A stretch of DNA of 48,889 nucleotides from Gammaproteobacteria bacterium (GCA_029862005.1 JAOTYD010000024.1:1-48889), one strand, 5' to 3'. Numbered from the stretch's first letter, positions 1-9,143 are shown. The notes: a model not told the origin generated them from the sequence alone. A program made the numbers and translations.

Positions 1-1
1 T

Positions 2-253
2 CTGTCGAAGGAAGAGGGTGGACGTCATACGCCATTCTTTAAAGGCTATCGTCCGCAGTTTTACTTCCGTACCACGGATGTGACGGGTGCCTGTGAATTG
101 CCGTCGGGAGTGGAGATGGTAATGCCGGGCGACAATGTGAAGATGGAAGTGGCGCTGATTGCGCCGATTGCGATGGAAGATGGCCTGCGCTTTGCGATTC
201 GTGAAGGCGGTCGTACCGTGGGTGCCGGTGTCGTATCCAAGATTATCGAGTAA
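2..253 (+). CDS. tuf: Elongation factor Tu, C-terminal 83 residues (5' end outside window)
   Basis: EF-Tu delivers aminoacyl-tRNA to the ribosome as a GTP complex. Only the end of the gene is present. It reads from [20 protein letters not shown] to [11 protein letters not shown], which is the third beta-barrel domain of bacterial EF-Tu and its typical C-terminus. The GTPase domain lies upstream of the window. The stop is 5 bases before rpsJ, so tuf and rpsJ are probably co-transcribed as the tail of the str operon. Identification is very secure. Which tuf copy this is cannot be told. Confidence 0.97.
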   Translation: MSKEEGGRHTPFFKGYRPQFYFRTTDVTGACELPSGVEMVMPGDNVKMEVALIAPIAMEDGLRFAIREGGRTVGAGVVSKIIE

Positions 254-258
254 TTATT

Positions 259-573
259 ATGGCAACTAATCAAAACATTCGTATCCGCCTGAAGGCTTTC
301 GATCACCGGTTGATTGATCGTTCCGCGGCTGAAATTGTTGAAACCGCACGGCGCACGGGTGCGCGCGTCAAGGGTCCGATCCCCTTACCGACCCGCAAAG
401 AGCGTTTCACGATCCTGATTTCACCGCACGTGAACAAGGATGCGCGCGATCAGTACGAAATCAGGACGCATAAGCGCCTGATGGATATCGTAGATCCCAC
501 CGATAAAACCGTTGATGCGCTGATGAAGCTCGACCTGGCGGCCGGCGTCGACGTCCAAATCAAGCTCAACTGA
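259..573 (+). CDS. rpsJ: 30S ribosomal protein S10 (NusE)
   Basis: S10 is a head protein of the small ribosomal subunit and, as NusE, a partner of NusB and NusG in antitermination. The 104-residue product matches the family length (about 103) and has the typical [11 protein letters not shown] start and the loop [21 protein letters not shown] near residues 31-51. The ATG lies only 5 bases after the tuf stop and has no strong Shine-Dalgarno, so translation is probably coupled to tuf. A hairpin begins inside its stop codon. Unlike in E. coli, rplC does not follow closely. A terminator and a new promoter lie between them, which places S10 in the tuf transcript. Confidence 0.97.
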   Translation: MATNQNIRIRLKAFDHRLIDRSAAEIVETARRTGARVKGPIPLPTRKERFTILISPHVNKDARDQYEIRTHKRLMDIVDPTDKTVDALMKLDLAAGVDVQIKLN

Positions 574-619
574 CAAATGGCCCCGTTTCTGGCATCCGCC
601 AGATACGGGATCGTTTGTC
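572..619 (+). other. Long imperfect hairpin at the rpsJ stop codon
   Basis: GACAAA (572-577) pairs with TTTGTC (614-619), CCCGT (582-586) with ACGGG (605-609), and CTGGC (589-593) with GCCAG (598-602) around an ATCC loop. The short internal segments are symmetric and partly fill with wobble pairs. The hairpin starts inside the rpsJ TGA. There is no T-run after it, so it is not an intrinsic terminator. It could stabilise the 3' end of the tuf-rpsJ mRNA. That role is inference. Confidence 0.7.
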
Positions 620-668
620 ATCCCGGAAAGTGCGTGAGCACTTACCGATACGTCGGGCCGCCGGGATC
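617..668 (+). repeat. GTCATCC-type palindromic intergenic repeat with branched fold
   Basis: The outer arms are ATCCCGG (620-626) and CCGGGAT (661-667). Inside are two small hairpins: AAGTGC-gtga-GCACTT (628-643), with a GNRA-type loop, and CCGA-tacg-TCGG (645-656), with a UNCG-type loop. The whole can fold as a three-way junction. The ends, GTCATCCCGG and CCGGGATC, match the ends of repeats at 20743-20760 and 22160-22230, so this looks like a member of a dispersed repeat family and not a feature unique to this gene. Confidence 0.65.
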
Positions 669-727
669 TTGTAAATCTGCCCTGTTACCTGGTTGCAACA
701 CTCAGTCGCTGGTAAAGCGAAAAACAG

Positions 728-764
728 CCGGAAAGTCCCAAAAGGGCTTTCCGGTTTGCTTTTT
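728..764 (+). terminator. Intrinsic terminator of the tuf-rpsJ transcript
   Basis: CCGGAAAG (728-735) pairs with CTTTCCGG (747-754), and the stem continues as CCC (737-739) with GGG (744-746) over an AAAA loop. A T-rich tract, TTTGCTTTTT (755-764), follows at once. This is a strong rho-independent terminator shape. It should end transcription from the str/tuf side before rplC. Confidence 0.85.
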
Positions 765-842
765 GGGTTCATTTTGTAATGGATTACGGCTCGAGTCAGC
801 AATGACGGTGCCAAAAAGGATTTAATTAATTAAATTAAAGGG

Positions 843-871
843 TTAACTTCCATAAGTTTATCTGGTATAGT
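843..871 (+). promoter_or_regulatory. Sigma-70 promoter of the rplC operon with GC-rich discriminator
   Basis: The -35 is TTAACT (843-848), followed by a 17-base spacer and the -10 TATAGT (866-871). The bases just after the -10 are GCGCGCCC, the GC-rich discriminator typical of stringently controlled ribosomal promoters. It lies after the terminator at 728-764 and about 235 bases before rplC, so it would drive the ribosomal supercluster. Confidence 0.75.
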
Positions 872-876
872 GCGCG

Positions 877-1110
877 CCCTCGCGGCTCGATACGGATTTC
901 CCGTACCGGGCCGCGCGTATGAAAGTAGGGTAGTAAACGATACGGTGATGCAATGACGTCGGCCGCTGTAAACGGAATTACAGGCGTTTTCCAGGGCAAG
1001 CAAGTCTTTGAAAACGAAAGAAAAATATAGAAGGCTTATATTTTTCGTCATTTGAAAATTCGGGGATGAATTAATCAAATGCGACCGCTTAATTTTTTGA
1101 GGTTTTACTA
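877..1110 (+). promoter_or_regulatory. Structured 5' leader of the rplC operon
   Basis: Three good hairpins lie in the predicted leader. The first pairs CGCGGC (881-886) with GCCGCG (910-915), plus an inner TACGG/CCGTA stem (891-905). The second pairs CTGTAA (966-971) with TTACAG (978-983). The third is a perfect 10-bp stem with a 7-base loop, 1020-1029 with 1037-1046. In E. coli the S10 leader binds L4 for autogenous control of an operon that starts at rpsJ. A similar role here, with the leader placed before rplC, is inference. The GAGG at 1098-1101 is the rplC ribosome binding site. Confidence 0.5.
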
Positions 1111-1746
1111 ATGTCTCTCGGTTTGGTAGGACGAAAAGTCGGTATGACCCGAGTTTTTTCTGGTGATGGTGCTTCGATCCCGGTAACGGTTATCGAAGTC
1201 GAGCCCAATCGGGTATCACAGATAAAAACAGTCGAAACAGATGGCTATGTTGCTGTGCAGGTCGTTACCGGTGAGCGCCGTGCCAGTCGTGTCACGAAGC
1301 CGATGGCGGGGCACTACAAGAAAGCGGGCGTGCAGGCCGGACGTGGCGCCTGGGAATTTCGCGTCGATTCAGTTGACGAAATCGAGCTTGGCTCGGAAAT
1401 CAAGGTGGACCTGTTCGAACAGGGCCAGATTGTTGACGTTAGCGGCGTGTCAAAGGGCAAAGGCTTCCAGGGCGGCGTGAAGCGTCACAATTTCAGCATG
1501 CAGGACGCGACGCACGGCAACTCGATTTCACACCGGGCCAATGGTTCTATTGGGCAAAATCAAACCCCGGGACGTGTTTTCAAGGGCAAAAAGATGTCGG
1601 GTCACATGGGTGCGGAAAATACTACCACCCAGAATCTCGAAGTCGTCAGGGTGGATGCTGAGCGTAACCTGCTGTTGATCAAGGGCGCCGTACCGGGTGC
1701 CAAAAGCGGTGACGTCATCATTCGTCCTGCATCGAAACAACAATAA
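1111..1746 (+). CDS. rplC: 50S ribosomal protein L3
   Basis: L3 binds near the 3' end of 23S rRNA and reaches the peptidyl transferase centre. The product is 211 residues, the normal length, and starts [16 protein letters not shown]. The conserved extension runs through about residues 137-166 and includes [17 protein letters not shown]. In E. coli a glutamine in this loop is methylated by PrmB. A GAGG sits 9 bases before the ATG. This is the first gene after the promoter at 843-871, so it opens the operon in this organism. Confidence 0.97.
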   Translation: MSLGLVGRKVGMTRVFSGDGASIPVTVIEVEPNRVSQIKTVETDGYVAVQVVTGERRASRVTKPMAGHYKKAGVQAGRGAWEFRVDSVDEIELGSEIKVDLFEQGQIVDVSGVSKGKGFQGGVKRHNFSMQDATHGNSISHRANGSIGQNQTPGRVFKGKKMSGHMGAENTTTQNLEVVRVDAERNLLLIKGAVPGAKSGDVIIRPASKQQ

Positions 1747-1786
1747 CGCAGTTATCCAGAGCCAGGTTTTAAAGAGAATTAAACAA

Positions 1787-2392
1787 ATGGACATCGCGAT
1801 TCATAATTCGAAGAAAAAGGTATCCGTTTCTGATGCTGCCTTTGCGGCCAGCTTTAACGAAAACCTGGTTCACCAACTGGTGGTGTCGTACATGGCGTCC
1901 GCCCGTGCCGGTACCAAGGCACAGAAAACCCGTTCGCAAGTCAGGGGCGGTGGTGCCAAGCCCTGGCGGCAAAAGGGGACGGGTCGCGCGCGCGCGGGAA
2001 CCATCCGCAGCCCGATCTGGCGCTCGGGGGGCGTGACGTTTGCTGCCACCCCACGCGATTACAGTAAGAAACTGAACAAGAAGATGTACCGCGTCGGCAT
2101 GCGCAGCCTCGTGTCCGAGCTGGTACGCCAGGATCGCCTGATCCTGATTGACAAGCTCGGTATCACCGAGCCGAAAACCGGGCAGATGCGGGCGCGCCTG
2201 CAGGAACTGGGTGTTGATGATGCGCTGGTGTTGACCGATGGCCTGGACTCGGCGGTTTATCTTGCCGCACGCAATATTCCCAACGTTCACGTGATGGACA
2301 TCGCGATTGTTGACCCGGTCAGCCTGATCAGACAGGAAAAGGTTGTCATTGACGAAGCCGCGCTGAAGAAACTCGAGGAGCGTTTGTCATGA
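1787..2392 (+). CDS. rplD: 50S ribosomal protein L4
   Basis: L4 is an early assembly protein of the large subunit and lines the peptide exit tunnel. The 201-residue product equals the E. coli length. The long basic loop that enters the tunnel is seen at about residues 45-83, from [14 protein letters not shown] to SPIWRSGG. I chose the ATG at 1787 ([11 protein letters not shown]), preceded by an AAAGAGAA purine run. The frame is open further upstream inside rplC, but those starts give an atypical N-terminus. In E. coli L4 also represses the S10 operon. Confidence 0.96.
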   Translation: MDIAIHNSKKKVSVSDAAFAASFNENLVHQLVVSYMASARAGTKAQKTRSQVRGGGAKPWRQKGTGRARAGTIRSPIWRSGGVTFAATPRDYSKKLNKKMYRVGMRSLVSELVRQDRLILIDKLGITEPKTGQMRARLQELGVDDALVLTDGLDSAVYLAARNIPNVHVMDIAIVDPVSLIRQEKVVIDEAALKKLEERLS

Positions 2393-2688
2393 ACCAGGAA
2401 CGAATTTTTCAGATACTGAAAACACCGCACATTTCGGAAAAATCAGCCGTGCTGGGTGATAGCGCCAACCAGGCCGTGTTTCAGGTCGCCAGCGATGCAA
2501 AAAAAGCCGAAATCAAGGCTGCCGTCGAGCAACTGTTTGACGTCAAGGTAGCCAACGTGCGCACGGTGAACATGAAAGGTAAAACCAAGCGCCAGGGTCT
2601 GCGACGCGGCAAGCGCTCGGACTGGAAAAAGGCGTATGTTTCACTCGAACAGGGTCACGAGATTGACCTGGCATCCATAGGTGGTTAA
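2389..2688 (+). CDS. rplW: 50S ribosomal protein L23
   Basis: L23 sits at the tunnel exit and is the docking point for trigger factor and SRP. The 99-residue product has the family features: an N-terminal [12 protein letters not shown] helix, the core [25 protein letters not shown], and a basic loop near 65-80 ([21 protein letters not shown]). Its ATG overlaps the rplD stop as ATGA, so the two genes are translationally coupled. Confidence 0.96.
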   Translation: MNQERIFQILKTPHISEKSAVLGDSANQAVFQVASDAKKAEIKAAVEQLFDVKVANVRTVNMKGKTKRQGLRRGKRSDWKKAYVSLEQGHEIDLASIGG

Positions 2689-2693
2689 GCATC

Positions 2694-3521
2694 ATGGCGT
2701 TGATTAAAGCAAAACCTACTTCGCCCGGTCGTCGCTTCGTCGTCTCGGTCAAAACACCGGGGCTGCACAAGGGCAAACCGTTTGCCGGATTGATCGAAAA
2801 GAAATCCAAGACTGGCGGTCGCAACAATGCCGGACGGATTACGTCTCGTCACATGGGTGGTGGCCATAAACAACGTTACCGCCTGATCGACTTCAAGCGC
2901 AACAAGGACGGTATCGATGCGATTGTCGAGCGTATCGAATACGATCCCAATCGCAGTGCACACATTGCACTGCTGAAATACACGGATGGCGAACGTCGTT
3001 ACATTATCGCCCCCAGGGGCATTGCCGCGGGCGCAAAGTTGCGCTCTGGCGAAGACGCGGGCATTAAAAACGGGAATTGCCTGCCCCTGCGCAGCATCCC
3101 GGTGGGATCGGTTGTGCACTGCATCGAGCTGAAGCCGGGAAAAGGGGCTCAGCTGGCACGTTCTGCGGGCACTTCAGCGCAGTTTGTCGCACGCGAAGGC
3201 GCTTATGCCACGCTGCGACTACGCTCCGGTGAAATGCGTAAAGTACTGGCCGACTGTCGTGCCGTGATCGGCGAGGTTGGTAATGGTGAACACAGCCTGC
3301 GCTCACTGGGCAAGGCGGGTGCTTCACGCTGGCGCGGTATTCGTCCAACCGTCCGTGGTGTGGCGATGAATCCGGTAGATCATCCGCACGGTGGTGGCGA
3401 GGGACGTACTTCGGGTGGTCGTCACCCGGTATCTCCCTGGGGTACGCCTGCCAAGGGATTCAAGACACGTTCGAACAAGCGCACCGACAACCTGATCCTG
3501 CGTCGTCGGAACAAGAGGTAA
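2694..3521 (+). CDS. rplB: 50S ribosomal protein L2
   Basis: L2 is needed for subunit joining and peptidyl transferase activity. The product is 275 residues, the usual size. It carries the RNA-binding core (about 40-200) and the conserved C-terminal [21 protein letters not shown] segment near residues 227-247, with the histidine implicated in function in E. coli. The C-terminus is the typical basic LILRRRNKR. It starts 5 bases after rplW. Confidence 0.97.
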   Translation: MALIKAKPTSPGRRFVVSVKTPGLHKGKPFAGLIEKKSKTGGRNNAGRITSRHMGGGHKQRYRLIDFKRNKDGIDAIVERIEYDPNRSAHIALLKYTDGERRYIIAPRGIAAGAKLRSGEDAGIKNGNCLPLRSIPVGSVVHCIELKPGKGAQLARSAGTSAQFVAREGAYATLRLRSGEMRKVLADCRAVIGEVGNGEHSLRSLGKAGASRWRGIRPTVRGVAMNPVDHPHGGGEGRTSGGRHPVSPWGTPAKGFKTRSNKRTDNLILRRRNKR

Positions 3522-3527
3522 TAGCAA

Positions 3528-3803
3528 ATGCCACGCTCACTGAGAAAAGGCCCGTTTATCGATCAGCACCTGATGAAAAAGGTGACGGAGGCGGTTGCAA
3601 CCAATAACAAGCGTCCGATCAAAACCTGGTCGCGGCGTTCCATGATTGTGCCCGAGATGGTTGGTCTAACCATCGCAATTCATAATGGGCGGCAGCATGT
3701 GCCGGTATTGATAAACGAGAATATGGTCGGTCACAAACTCGGCGAATTTTCGCTGACGCGCACCTACCGCGGCCATATCGTCGATAAGAAAGCAAAGAGA
3801 TAG
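3528..3803 (+). CDS. rpsS: 30S ribosomal protein S19
   Basis: S19 lies in the head of the small subunit and contacts the A-site finger and S13. The 91-residue product begins [19 protein letters not shown] and has the family motifs [13 protein letters not shown] and [18 protein letters not shown]. It follows rplB by 6 bases within the operon. Length and sequence are ordinary for a gammaproteobacterium. Confidence 0.97.
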   Translation: MPRSLRKGPFIDQHLMKKVTEAVATNNKRPIKTWSRRSMIVPEMVGLTIAIHNGRQHVPVLINENMVGHKLGEFSLTRTYRGHIVDKKAKR

Positions 3804-3812
3804 GTAACGGAC

Positions 3813-4145
3813 ATGGAAACCAGTGCTAAACATCGTCACGCCAAAATCTCCCCGCAGAAATGCCGCCTGGTCGCAGACCAGGTGCGCGGACTGCAGGTTG
3901 AAAAAGCGTTGACCCTGCTGACTTTCAGTAACAAGAAAGCCGCGGTTCTGGTGCGCAAGGTGCTTGAGTCGGCCATAGCAAACGCCGAGCATAACGACGG
4001 TGCCGATATCGATGAGCTTAAGGTTGCATCGATTTACGTCGACCAGGGGCCCAGCATGAAGCGCATGCGCGCACGTGCCAAGGGACGTGGCAATCGAATT
4101 TTAAAGCGTACCAGTCACATTACCGTGACGGTTGCGGACAGTTAA
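3813..4145 (+). CDS. rplV: 50S ribosomal protein L22
   Basis: L22 binds all 23S rRNA domains and its long beta hairpin lines the exit tunnel near the macrolide site. The 110-residue product has the conserved [15 protein letters not shown] helix and the hairpin [23 protein letters not shown] near 82-104. The hairpin looks intact, with no insertion of the kind linked to macrolide resistance. The start is 9 bases after rpsS. Confidence 0.97.
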   Translation: METSAKHRHAKISPQKCRLVADQVRGLQVEKALTLLTFSNKKAAVLVRKVLESAIANAEHNDGADIDELKVASIYVDQGPSMKRMRARAKGRGNRILKRTSHITVTVADS

Positions 4146-4155
4146 AGAGGCCAGC

Positions 4156-4833
4156 ATGGGACAAAAAGTTCATCCAACGGGTTTCCGACTCGGCATTGCG
4201 ACCGACTGGACCTCTAAGTGGTACGCGGACAGCTCGCAGTTTGCCGACTTTCTAGATGAAGATCTGAAGATCCGCGATTTTCTGAAAAAGAAGCTGGCAC
4301 AGGCAGCGATCAGTCGTATTCAGATTTCGCGTCCGGCAAAATCGGTCGCGGTGACGATTCATACCGCACGCCCGGGTATCATCATCGGCAAGAAAGGCGA
4401 AGATATTGAAAGACTGCGTATCGAGGTGGCATCGCTGGTTTCGGCGCACCTCAACAACGTCAAAATCAATATCGAAGAAATCCGCAAGCCCGAGCTGGAT
4501 GCCCAGCTGGTCGCCGAGGGTGTTGCGTCGCAACTGGAGCGTCGCGTAATGTTTCGGCGGGCAATGCGACGCTCGGTGACCAACGCGATGCGTATCGGCG
4601 CTGAAGGCATCAAGATCAATGTAGCGGGCCGTTTAAACGGTGCTGAAATTGCACGTAGCGAATGGTATCGCGAAGGTCGGGTGCCATTGCATACGCTGCG
4701 TGCAGACGTCGATTACGGTTTTGCCGAAGCCCTGACTACTTACGGCATCCTCGGTGTCAAGGTGTGGATATACAAGGGTGAAGTTTTCGATCTTGAAACC
4801 AAGGACGAGGCTGGCAAGCCCACGGCCAAGTAA
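4156..4833 (+). CDS. rpsC: 30S ribosomal protein S3
   Basis: S3 forms part of the mRNA entry channel and the ribosomal helicase. The 225-residue product starts [14 protein letters not shown], the usual N-terminus, and has a KH-type RNA-binding domain with GIIIGKKG at 74-81. I chose the ATG at 4156 with AAAGAGG just upstream. The reading frame is open 24 bases earlier, but that start would lie within rplV and give an unusual leader. Confidence 0.97.
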   Translation: MGQKVHPTGFRLGIATDWTSKWYADSSQFADFLDEDLKIRDFLKKKLAQAAISRIQISRPAKSVAVTIHTARPGIIIGKKGEDIERLRIEVASLVSAHLNNVKINIEEIRKPELDAQLVAEGVASQLERRVMFRRAMRRSVTNAMRIGAEGIKINVAGRLNGAEIARSEWYREGRVPLHTLRADVDYGFAEALTTYGILGVKVWIYKGEVFDLETKDEAGKPTAK

Positions 4834-4845
4834 GAGAACCAAGTT

Positions 4846-5259
4846 ATGTTACAGCCTAAAAGAACAAAGTTCCGTAAGCAGTTTAAAGGTCGCAACCGTG
4901 GCCTCGCGACTTCTGGCGGTAAGGTCAGCTTTGGTGAATTTGGCCTCAAGGCCGTTGAGCGCGGCAGAATAACTGCCCGTCAGATCGAGGCGGCTCGTCG
5001 CGCAATGACGCGTCATATCAAGCGTGGCGGCAAAATCTGGATTCGGGTTTTCCCGGATGTACCGGTATCGAAGAAGCCGCTTGAAGTGCGCATGGGTAAA
5101 GGTAAGGGCAACGTCGAGTACTGGGTTTGCAAAGTCCAGCCCGGACGCATGCTCTACGAGATGGAAGGCGTCGATGAAACGATCGCTCGTGAAGCGTTCC
5201 GCCTGGCCGCCGCCAAGCTTCCGTTTAAGACGACATTTGTGTCCAGGACCGTAATGTGA
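4846..5259 (+). CDS. rplP: 50S ribosomal protein L16
   Basis: L16 organises the A-site region of the large subunit. The 137-residue product has the typical [19 protein letters not shown] start and the segment [19 protein letters not shown] around residues 77-95. Arg82 aligns with the arginine that a JmjC-type oxygenase hydroxylates in E. coli. The stop TGA overlaps the ATG of rpmC by one base. Confidence 0.97.
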   Translation: MLQPKRTKFRKQFKGRNRGLATSGGKVSFGEFGLKAVERGRITARQIEAARRAMTRHIKRGGKIWIRVFPDVPVSKKPLEVRMGKGKGNVEYWVCKVQPGRMLYEMEGVDETIAREAFRLAAAKLPFKTTFVSRTVM

Positions 5260-5462
5260 TGAATACTGCAGAATTGCGCGGGAAATCCGAAAAAGAGTTG
5301 CGTGAGGAGTTACTGGCGCTGCGGCGCGAGCAGTTTAATCTGCGCATGCAACAGGGCATCAACCCGGATGGTGTACGCAGCGATCGCATTACCAAGGTGC
5401 GCAAGGATATCGCGCGTGTAAAAACCATAATAAACGAAAACCGTGGTGTTAAAGAGTCATGA
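5259..5462 (+). CDS. rpmC: 50S ribosomal protein L29
   Basis: L29 sits next to L23 at the tunnel exit. The 67-residue product is a two-helix coiled hairpin with the usual [19 protein letters not shown] core. I use the ATG at 5259, which shares its A with the rplP stop (TGATG). A GTG one codon earlier is possible but unnecessary. Its 3' end overlaps rpsQ as ATGA. Confidence 0.95.
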   Translation: MNTAELRGKSEKELREELLALRREQFNLRMQQGINPDGVRSDRITKVRKDIARVKTIINENRGVKES

Positions 5463-5713
5463 ATGAAAAGGTGTTAAGAATTCAAACCGGTTCGGTTGTT
5501 AGCGACAAGATGGACAAATCGGCGGTGGTTATGATCGAGCGTAGGGTAAAGCACCCGATCTACGGCAAGTTCATGAAGAAATCGACCAAGTTCCATATTC
5601 ATGATGAAAACAATGAATGTAGCATCGGCGATACTGTTCAGATTACCGAATGCCGGCCTATTTCCAAGACCAAGTCCTGGAAACTGGTAAAGGTCGTTGA
5701 GAAAGCAAACTAG
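5459..5713 (+). CDS. rpsQ: 30S ribosomal protein S17
   Basis: S17 is an OB-fold protein that binds 16S rRNA early in assembly. The 84-residue product shows the conserved [27 protein letters not shown] and the C-terminal [19 protein letters not shown]. Its start overlaps the rpmC stop as ATGA, so the genes are coupled. It is the last gene of the S10-type block, and rplN follows after 19 bases with no visible terminator. Confidence 0.97.
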   Translation: MNEKVLRIQTGSVVSDKMDKSAVVMIERRVKHPIYGKFMKKSTKFHIHDENNECSIGDTVQITECRPISKTKSWKLVKVVEKAN

Positions 5714-5732
5714 AGCCCGCAGGTAACCAGCT

Positions 5733-6101
5733 ATGATTCAAATGCAAACAGTTTTAAACGCCGCGGACAACAGCGGTGCGCGCAAGGTACAGTGCATCAA
5801 GGTTCTGGGTGGTTCCAAGCGCCGCTATGCAGCGATTGGCGACATCATCAAGGTCAGTATCAAGGATGCGATTCCGCGCGGCAAGGTCAAGAAAGGCGAG
5901 GTTTACAACGCGGTCGTGGTGCGTACCGCGCAGGGCGTGCGTCGTCGTGACGGTTCCGCGATCAAGTTCGACGGCAACGCGGCGGTCATCCTGAACAATA
6001 ACCTGCAGCCGATCGGTACGCGTATTTTTGGCCCGGTAACCCGCGAGCTGCGCGGCGAAAAGTTCATGAAGATTATTTCGCTGGCACCCGAAGTGCTGTA
6101 G
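5733..6101 (+). CDS. rplN: 50S ribosomal protein L14
   Basis: L14 forms an intersubunit bridge and is the binding site for the silencing factor RsfS. The 122-residue product begins [27 protein letters not shown], the family signature, and ends with [18 protein letters not shown]. In E. coli this gene starts the spc operon. Here I see no separate promoter in the 19-base gap, so it is probably read from the rplC promoter. Confidence 0.97.
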   Translation: MIQMQTVLNAADNSGARKVQCIKVLGGSKRRYAAIGDIIKVSIKDAIPRGKVKKGEVYNAVVVRTAQGVRRRDGSAIKFDGNAAVILNNNLQPIGTRIFGPVTRELRGEKFMKIISLAPEVL

Positions 6102-6119
6102 TTGGCAGGATTGAGAGTT

Positions 6120-6437
6120 ATGCAAAAGATTAAAAAAGGCGACGAAGTAATCGTGATCGCGGGGCGCAGCAAAGGCCAGCGCGGCAATGTACTGAAGCGT
6201 GTTGATGGGAGTCGTTTGTTGGTTGAAAACGTCAACATGGTGAAGAAGCATGTCAAGGGTAATCCGCGTAGCGGCGAAACCGGGGGCATTATTGACCAGG
6301 AATCGCCGATTCAGATTTCTAACGTGATGCTTTTTAACCCGCATACCCAGAAAGGCGATCGGGTCGGTTTTAAAACCCTGGAAGACGATCGCAAGGTCCG
6401 TTACTTCAAGTCTAACGGCGAAGTCGTGGATATTTAG
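6120..6437 (+). CDS. rplX: 50S ribosomal protein L24
   Basis: L24 initiates large-subunit assembly. The 105-residue product starts MQKIKKGDEVIVIAGRSKGQRGNVLKR, the KOW domain of the family. I chose the ATG at 6120, with GAGAG just upstream. An in-frame TTG at 6102, directly after the rplN stop, would add six residues that the family does not have. The E. coli protein is 104 residues. Confidence 0.95.
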   Translation: MQKIKKGDEVIVIAGRSKGQRGNVLKRVDGSRLLVENVNMVKKHVKGNPRSGETGGIIDQESPIQISNVMLFNPHTQKGDRVGFKTLEDDRKVRYFKSNGEVVDI

Positions 6438-6446
6438 GATTAGATA

Positions 6447-6986
6447 ATGACCAGATTAGAACAATATTATCGCGATAACGTCATGCAGGACCTGCAGGCC
6501 AGGTTTTCCTACAAGTCAGCGATGGAAATCCCGCGCATCAGCAAGATTACCCTTAACATGGGCGTCGGTGAAGCCTCGCAGGATAAGAAGATCATCGACA
6601 ATGCGGTCGAAGACCTGACTTTGATCGCCGGCCAGAAACCGGTAGTTACCCTCGCCAGGAAAGCGATCGCGGGTTTCAAGATTCGCGAAGATATGCCCAT
6701 TGGCTGCAAGGTGACGCTGCGGCGCGACAAGATGTATGAATTCCTCGATCGACTGATTAACTTTTCGATTCCGCGAATTCGTGATTTCCGTGGCCTCAGT
6801 CCAAAGGCGTTTGACGGCCAGGGAAATTATAACCTGGGGATTACCGAGCAAATCGCATTCCCCGAAATCGATTATGACAAAATTGATAAGCTGCGTGGAC
6901 TTAATGTCAGCATTACCACCACCGCGCGAAACGATGATGAGGGACGCGCGCTGTTGGCGGCTTTTCAGTTTCCTTTTAGAGGTTAG
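6447..6986 (+). CDS. rplE: 50S ribosomal protein L5
   Basis: L5 binds 5S rRNA and contacts P-site tRNA. The 179-residue product has the normal length and contains [11 protein letters not shown] (about 32-42), the [20 protein letters not shown] segment, and [10 protein letters not shown] near 140-150. It starts 9 bases after rplX. Nothing unusual is seen. Confidence 0.97.
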   Translation: MTRLEQYYRDNVMQDLQARFSYKSAMEIPRISKITLNMGVGEASQDKKIIDNAVEDLTLIAGQKPVVTLARKAIAGFKIREDMPIGCKVTLRRDKMYEFLDRLINFSIPRIRDFRGLSPKAFDGQGNYNLGITEQIAFPEIDYDKIDKLRGLNVSITTTARNDDEGRALLAAFQFPFRG

Positions 6987-6999
6987 ACGAGTTTAGATT

Positions 7000-7305
7000 A
7001 TGGCAAAAAATTCCATGGTACAGCGTGAATTGAAGCGCAGCCGCCTGGTGGCGAAATACGCTCAAAAGCGCAGTGAGTTGAAGGCGATTATCGTCAGCAA
7101 TAACTCAACCTATGACGAAAAGATGGCTGCGGTCGAAAAGCTGCAGAAACTGCCGCGTGATTCCTCCGCGGTGCGCAGGCAAAACCGCTGTCGCATTACC
7201 GGAAGGCCCCATGGTGTTTACCGTAAATTTGGTCTGTGCCGTAACAAGATCCGTGAAGCCGCAATGCGCGGTGACATCCCGGGCCTGGTTAAGGCCAGTT
7301 GGTAA
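7000..7305 (+). CDS. rpsN: 30S ribosomal protein S14, zinc-free long form
   Basis: S14 is a late-assembly head protein. The 101-residue product is the long type that lacks the CXXC zinc motif of the short form. It ends with the conserved [39 protein letters not shown]. Zinc-dependent regulation is therefore not expected for this copy. It follows rplE by 13 bases. Confidence 0.97.
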   Translation: MAKNSMVQRELKRSRLVAKYAQKRSELKAIIVSNNSTYDEKMAAVEKLQKLPRDSSAVRRQNRCRITGRPHGVYRKFGLCRNKIREAAMRGDIPGLVKASW

Positions 7306-7315
7306 GAGGACAGAG

Positions 7316-7708
7316 ATGAGTTTACAAGATCCGATTGCAGATATGCTGACTCGCGTGCGCAATGCGCAAAAAGCGAACAAGGTTAGTGTAAAAATGCCCG
7401 CGTCCAAGCAGAAGTCGAGAATCGCCGAAGTGCTGAAAGACGAGGGTTATATCAGTGATTACAAGGTTTCGGACGACAAACTGAAGCATTTGATTATCGA
7501 ATTGAAATACTACCAGGGTAAGCCGGTAATCGAGCAAATGCGACGCATCAGTCGTCCCGGTCTGCGCATTTTTAAATCGAAGGACGACTTGCCGTCAATT
7601 AACGGTGGACTCGGGATTGCGATCATTTCAACTTCGAAAGGAGTAATGACTGATCGCCAGGCCCGTGCAGCCGGTTATGGCGGAGAAGTCATCTGTTCGG
7701 TGGTTTAG
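7316..7708 (+). CDS. rpsH: 30S ribosomal protein S8
   Basis: S8 is a primary 16S rRNA binder and in E. coli also represses the spc operon at the L5 region. The 130-residue product begins [18 protein letters not shown] and ends with the conserved [24 protein letters not shown]. The ATG at 7316 has AAGAGGACAG upstream. The frame is open well back into rpsN, but only this start gives the family N-terminus. Confidence 0.97.
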   Translation: MSLQDPIADMLTRVRNAQKANKVSVKMPASKQKSRIAEVLKDEGYISDYKVSDDKLKHLIIELKYYQGKPVIEQMRRISRPGLRIFKSKDDLPSINGGLGIAIISTSKGVMTDRQARAAGYGGEVICSVV

Positions 7709-7717
7709 GTCAAGGAC

Positions 7718-8251
7718 ATGTCCAGAATAGCTAACAAACCAATCGAGTTGCCTAAGGGAGTTGAACTCAGCATCAATGGCAGCGAAGTATCCGCCAAGGG
7801 TCCGAAGGGAAACCTTTCGTTAATCCTGAACGATGCGGTCAATCTGACGCAGGAAGATAACCTGTTGACGTTTGCACCCAAAGACGACCGGCAGTCTTCG
7901 CTTGCGGTAACCGGAACCATGCGCTCATTGGTCAACAATATTGTCGAGGGCGTTACCAGTGGATTCGAAAAGAAACTGCTGCTGGTCGGTGTCGGCTATC
8001 GGGCCCAGGCGCAGGGAAAACAGCTCACCCTGTCGTTGGGCCTGTCGCACCCGGTTAGTTACCAGGTGCCCGAGGGAATCGAAATAGAAACCCCGGCAGC
8101 CACTGAAATTGTTGTGCGCGGTTGTGACAAGCAGCGGGTTGGCCAGGTATGTGCGGAAATTCGCGCATTCAGACCTCCCGAGCCTTACAAGGGCAAGGGT
8201 GTTAAATATGAAGACGAGCAGATCGTCCGCAAAGAAGCGAAGAAGAAGTAG
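7718..8251 (+). CDS. rplF: 50S ribosomal protein L6
   Basis: L6 lies near the sarcin-ricin loop and the factor-binding site. The 177-residue product starts [17 protein letters not shown] and ends with [27 protein letters not shown]. Two tandem repeats of the L6 fold fit in residues 10-80 and 90-170. It starts 9 bases after rpsH. Confidence 0.97.
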   Translation: MSRIANKPIELPKGVELSINGSEVSAKGPKGNLSLILNDAVNLTQEDNLLTFAPKDDRQSSLAVTGTMRSLVNNIVEGVTSGFEKKLLLVGVGYRAQAQGKQLTLSLGLSHPVSYQVPEGIEIETPAATEIVVRGCDKQRVGQVCAEIRAFRPPEPYKGKGVKYEDEQIVRKEAKKK

Positions 8252-8259
8252 GCCAGGTA

Positions 8260-8613
8260 ATGGATAAGAAACAGTCCCGAATAAGACGTTCGCGCCGCAC
8301 GCGCGCCAAGATTGCATCGCTGGGTGTAACTCGCCTGTGTGTGCATCGTACCCCGCGTCATACCTATGCACAGGTTATCTCCGGCGAGACCGGAAAAGTG
8401 ATTGTTGCGGCATCGACCCTGTCGGCTGATGTCAGGAAGGCTATTAAGTACCCCGGCAATGTCGAGGCGGCAACCGCCGTAGGCAAAGTTATTGCCGAAA
8501 AAGCGAAAGCAGCCGGCATTGAATCGGTTGCGTTTGATCGTTCGGGTTTCAAGTATCACGGCAGAGTCAAGGCCCTGGCAGACTCCGCACGTGAACATGG
8601 TTTGAAGTTTTAA
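8260..8613 (+). CDS. rplR: 50S ribosomal protein L18
   Basis: L18 binds 5S rRNA with L5 and L25. The 117-residue product has a basic N-terminus ([13 protein letters not shown]), the core [16 protein letters not shown], and the C-terminal [26 protein letters not shown] found throughout the family. Its start is 8 bases after rplF. Confidence 0.97.
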   Translation: MDKKQSRIRRSRRTRAKIASLGVTRLCVHRTPRHTYAQVISGETGKVIVAASTLSADVRKAIKYPGNVEAATAVGKVIAEKAKAAGIESVAFDRSGFKYHGRVKALADSAREHGLKF

Positions 8614-8636
8614 GCGCGCCTAATCGGGAGAATCGA

Positions 8637-9143
8637 ATGGCAGAATCCAGAAACACACAGGCTGGCGACGACTTGATGGAAAAACTGGTCGCGGTAAATC
8701 GCGTGGCCAAAGTAGTCAAAGGCGGGCGTCAATTTGGCTTTACCGCACTGACCGTAGTTGGTGATGGCAATGGCAAAGTTGGATTTGGATATGGCAAAGC
8801 GCGTGAAGTACCGCTGGCAATCCAGAAAGCGATGGAGAAGGCGCGTGCAAACCTGACGACGGTTGCGATTACCAACGGCACCTTGCAGTATCCGCTGAAT
8901 GCGCGCCATGGTGCCGCCAAGGTTTACATGCAACCTGCCTCGGAAGGTACCGGTGTAATCGCCGGGGGTGCAATGCGTGCGGTTTTCGAAGCCGTGGGCG
9001 TACACAATGTGCTGGCCAAGTGCAATGGTTCGCGCAACCCGATTAACCTGGTTCGCGCGACGATCAGTGGCTTGAGAAATATGAAGTCACCCGATGATAT
9101 TGCCGCCAAACGCGGTAAAACCGTCGAAGAAATTACAGGTTAA
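8637..9143 (+). CDS. rpsE: 30S ribosomal protein S5
   Basis: S5 contributes to decoding accuracy and the mRNA entry channel. The 168-residue product has the double-stranded RNA-binding-like N domain, with [36 protein letters not shown] at about 20-55, and the C domain [25 protein letters not shown]. It follows rplR by 23 bases, with TCGGGAGAATCG before the ATG. Confidence 0.97.
   Translation: MAESRNTQAGDDLMEKLVAVNRVAKVVKGGRQFGFTALTVVGDGNGKVGFGYGKAREVPLAIQKAMEKARANLTTVAITNGTLQYPLNARHGAAKVYMQPASEGTGVIAGGAMRAVFEAVGVHNVLAKCNGSRNPINLVRATISGLRNMKSPDDIAAKRGKTVEEITG

Noticed and set aside
577-825. 82-codon open frame after rpsJ
   Set aside because: It runs through two hairpins, a repeat and the terminator, has no Shine-Dalgarno and resembles no protein family.
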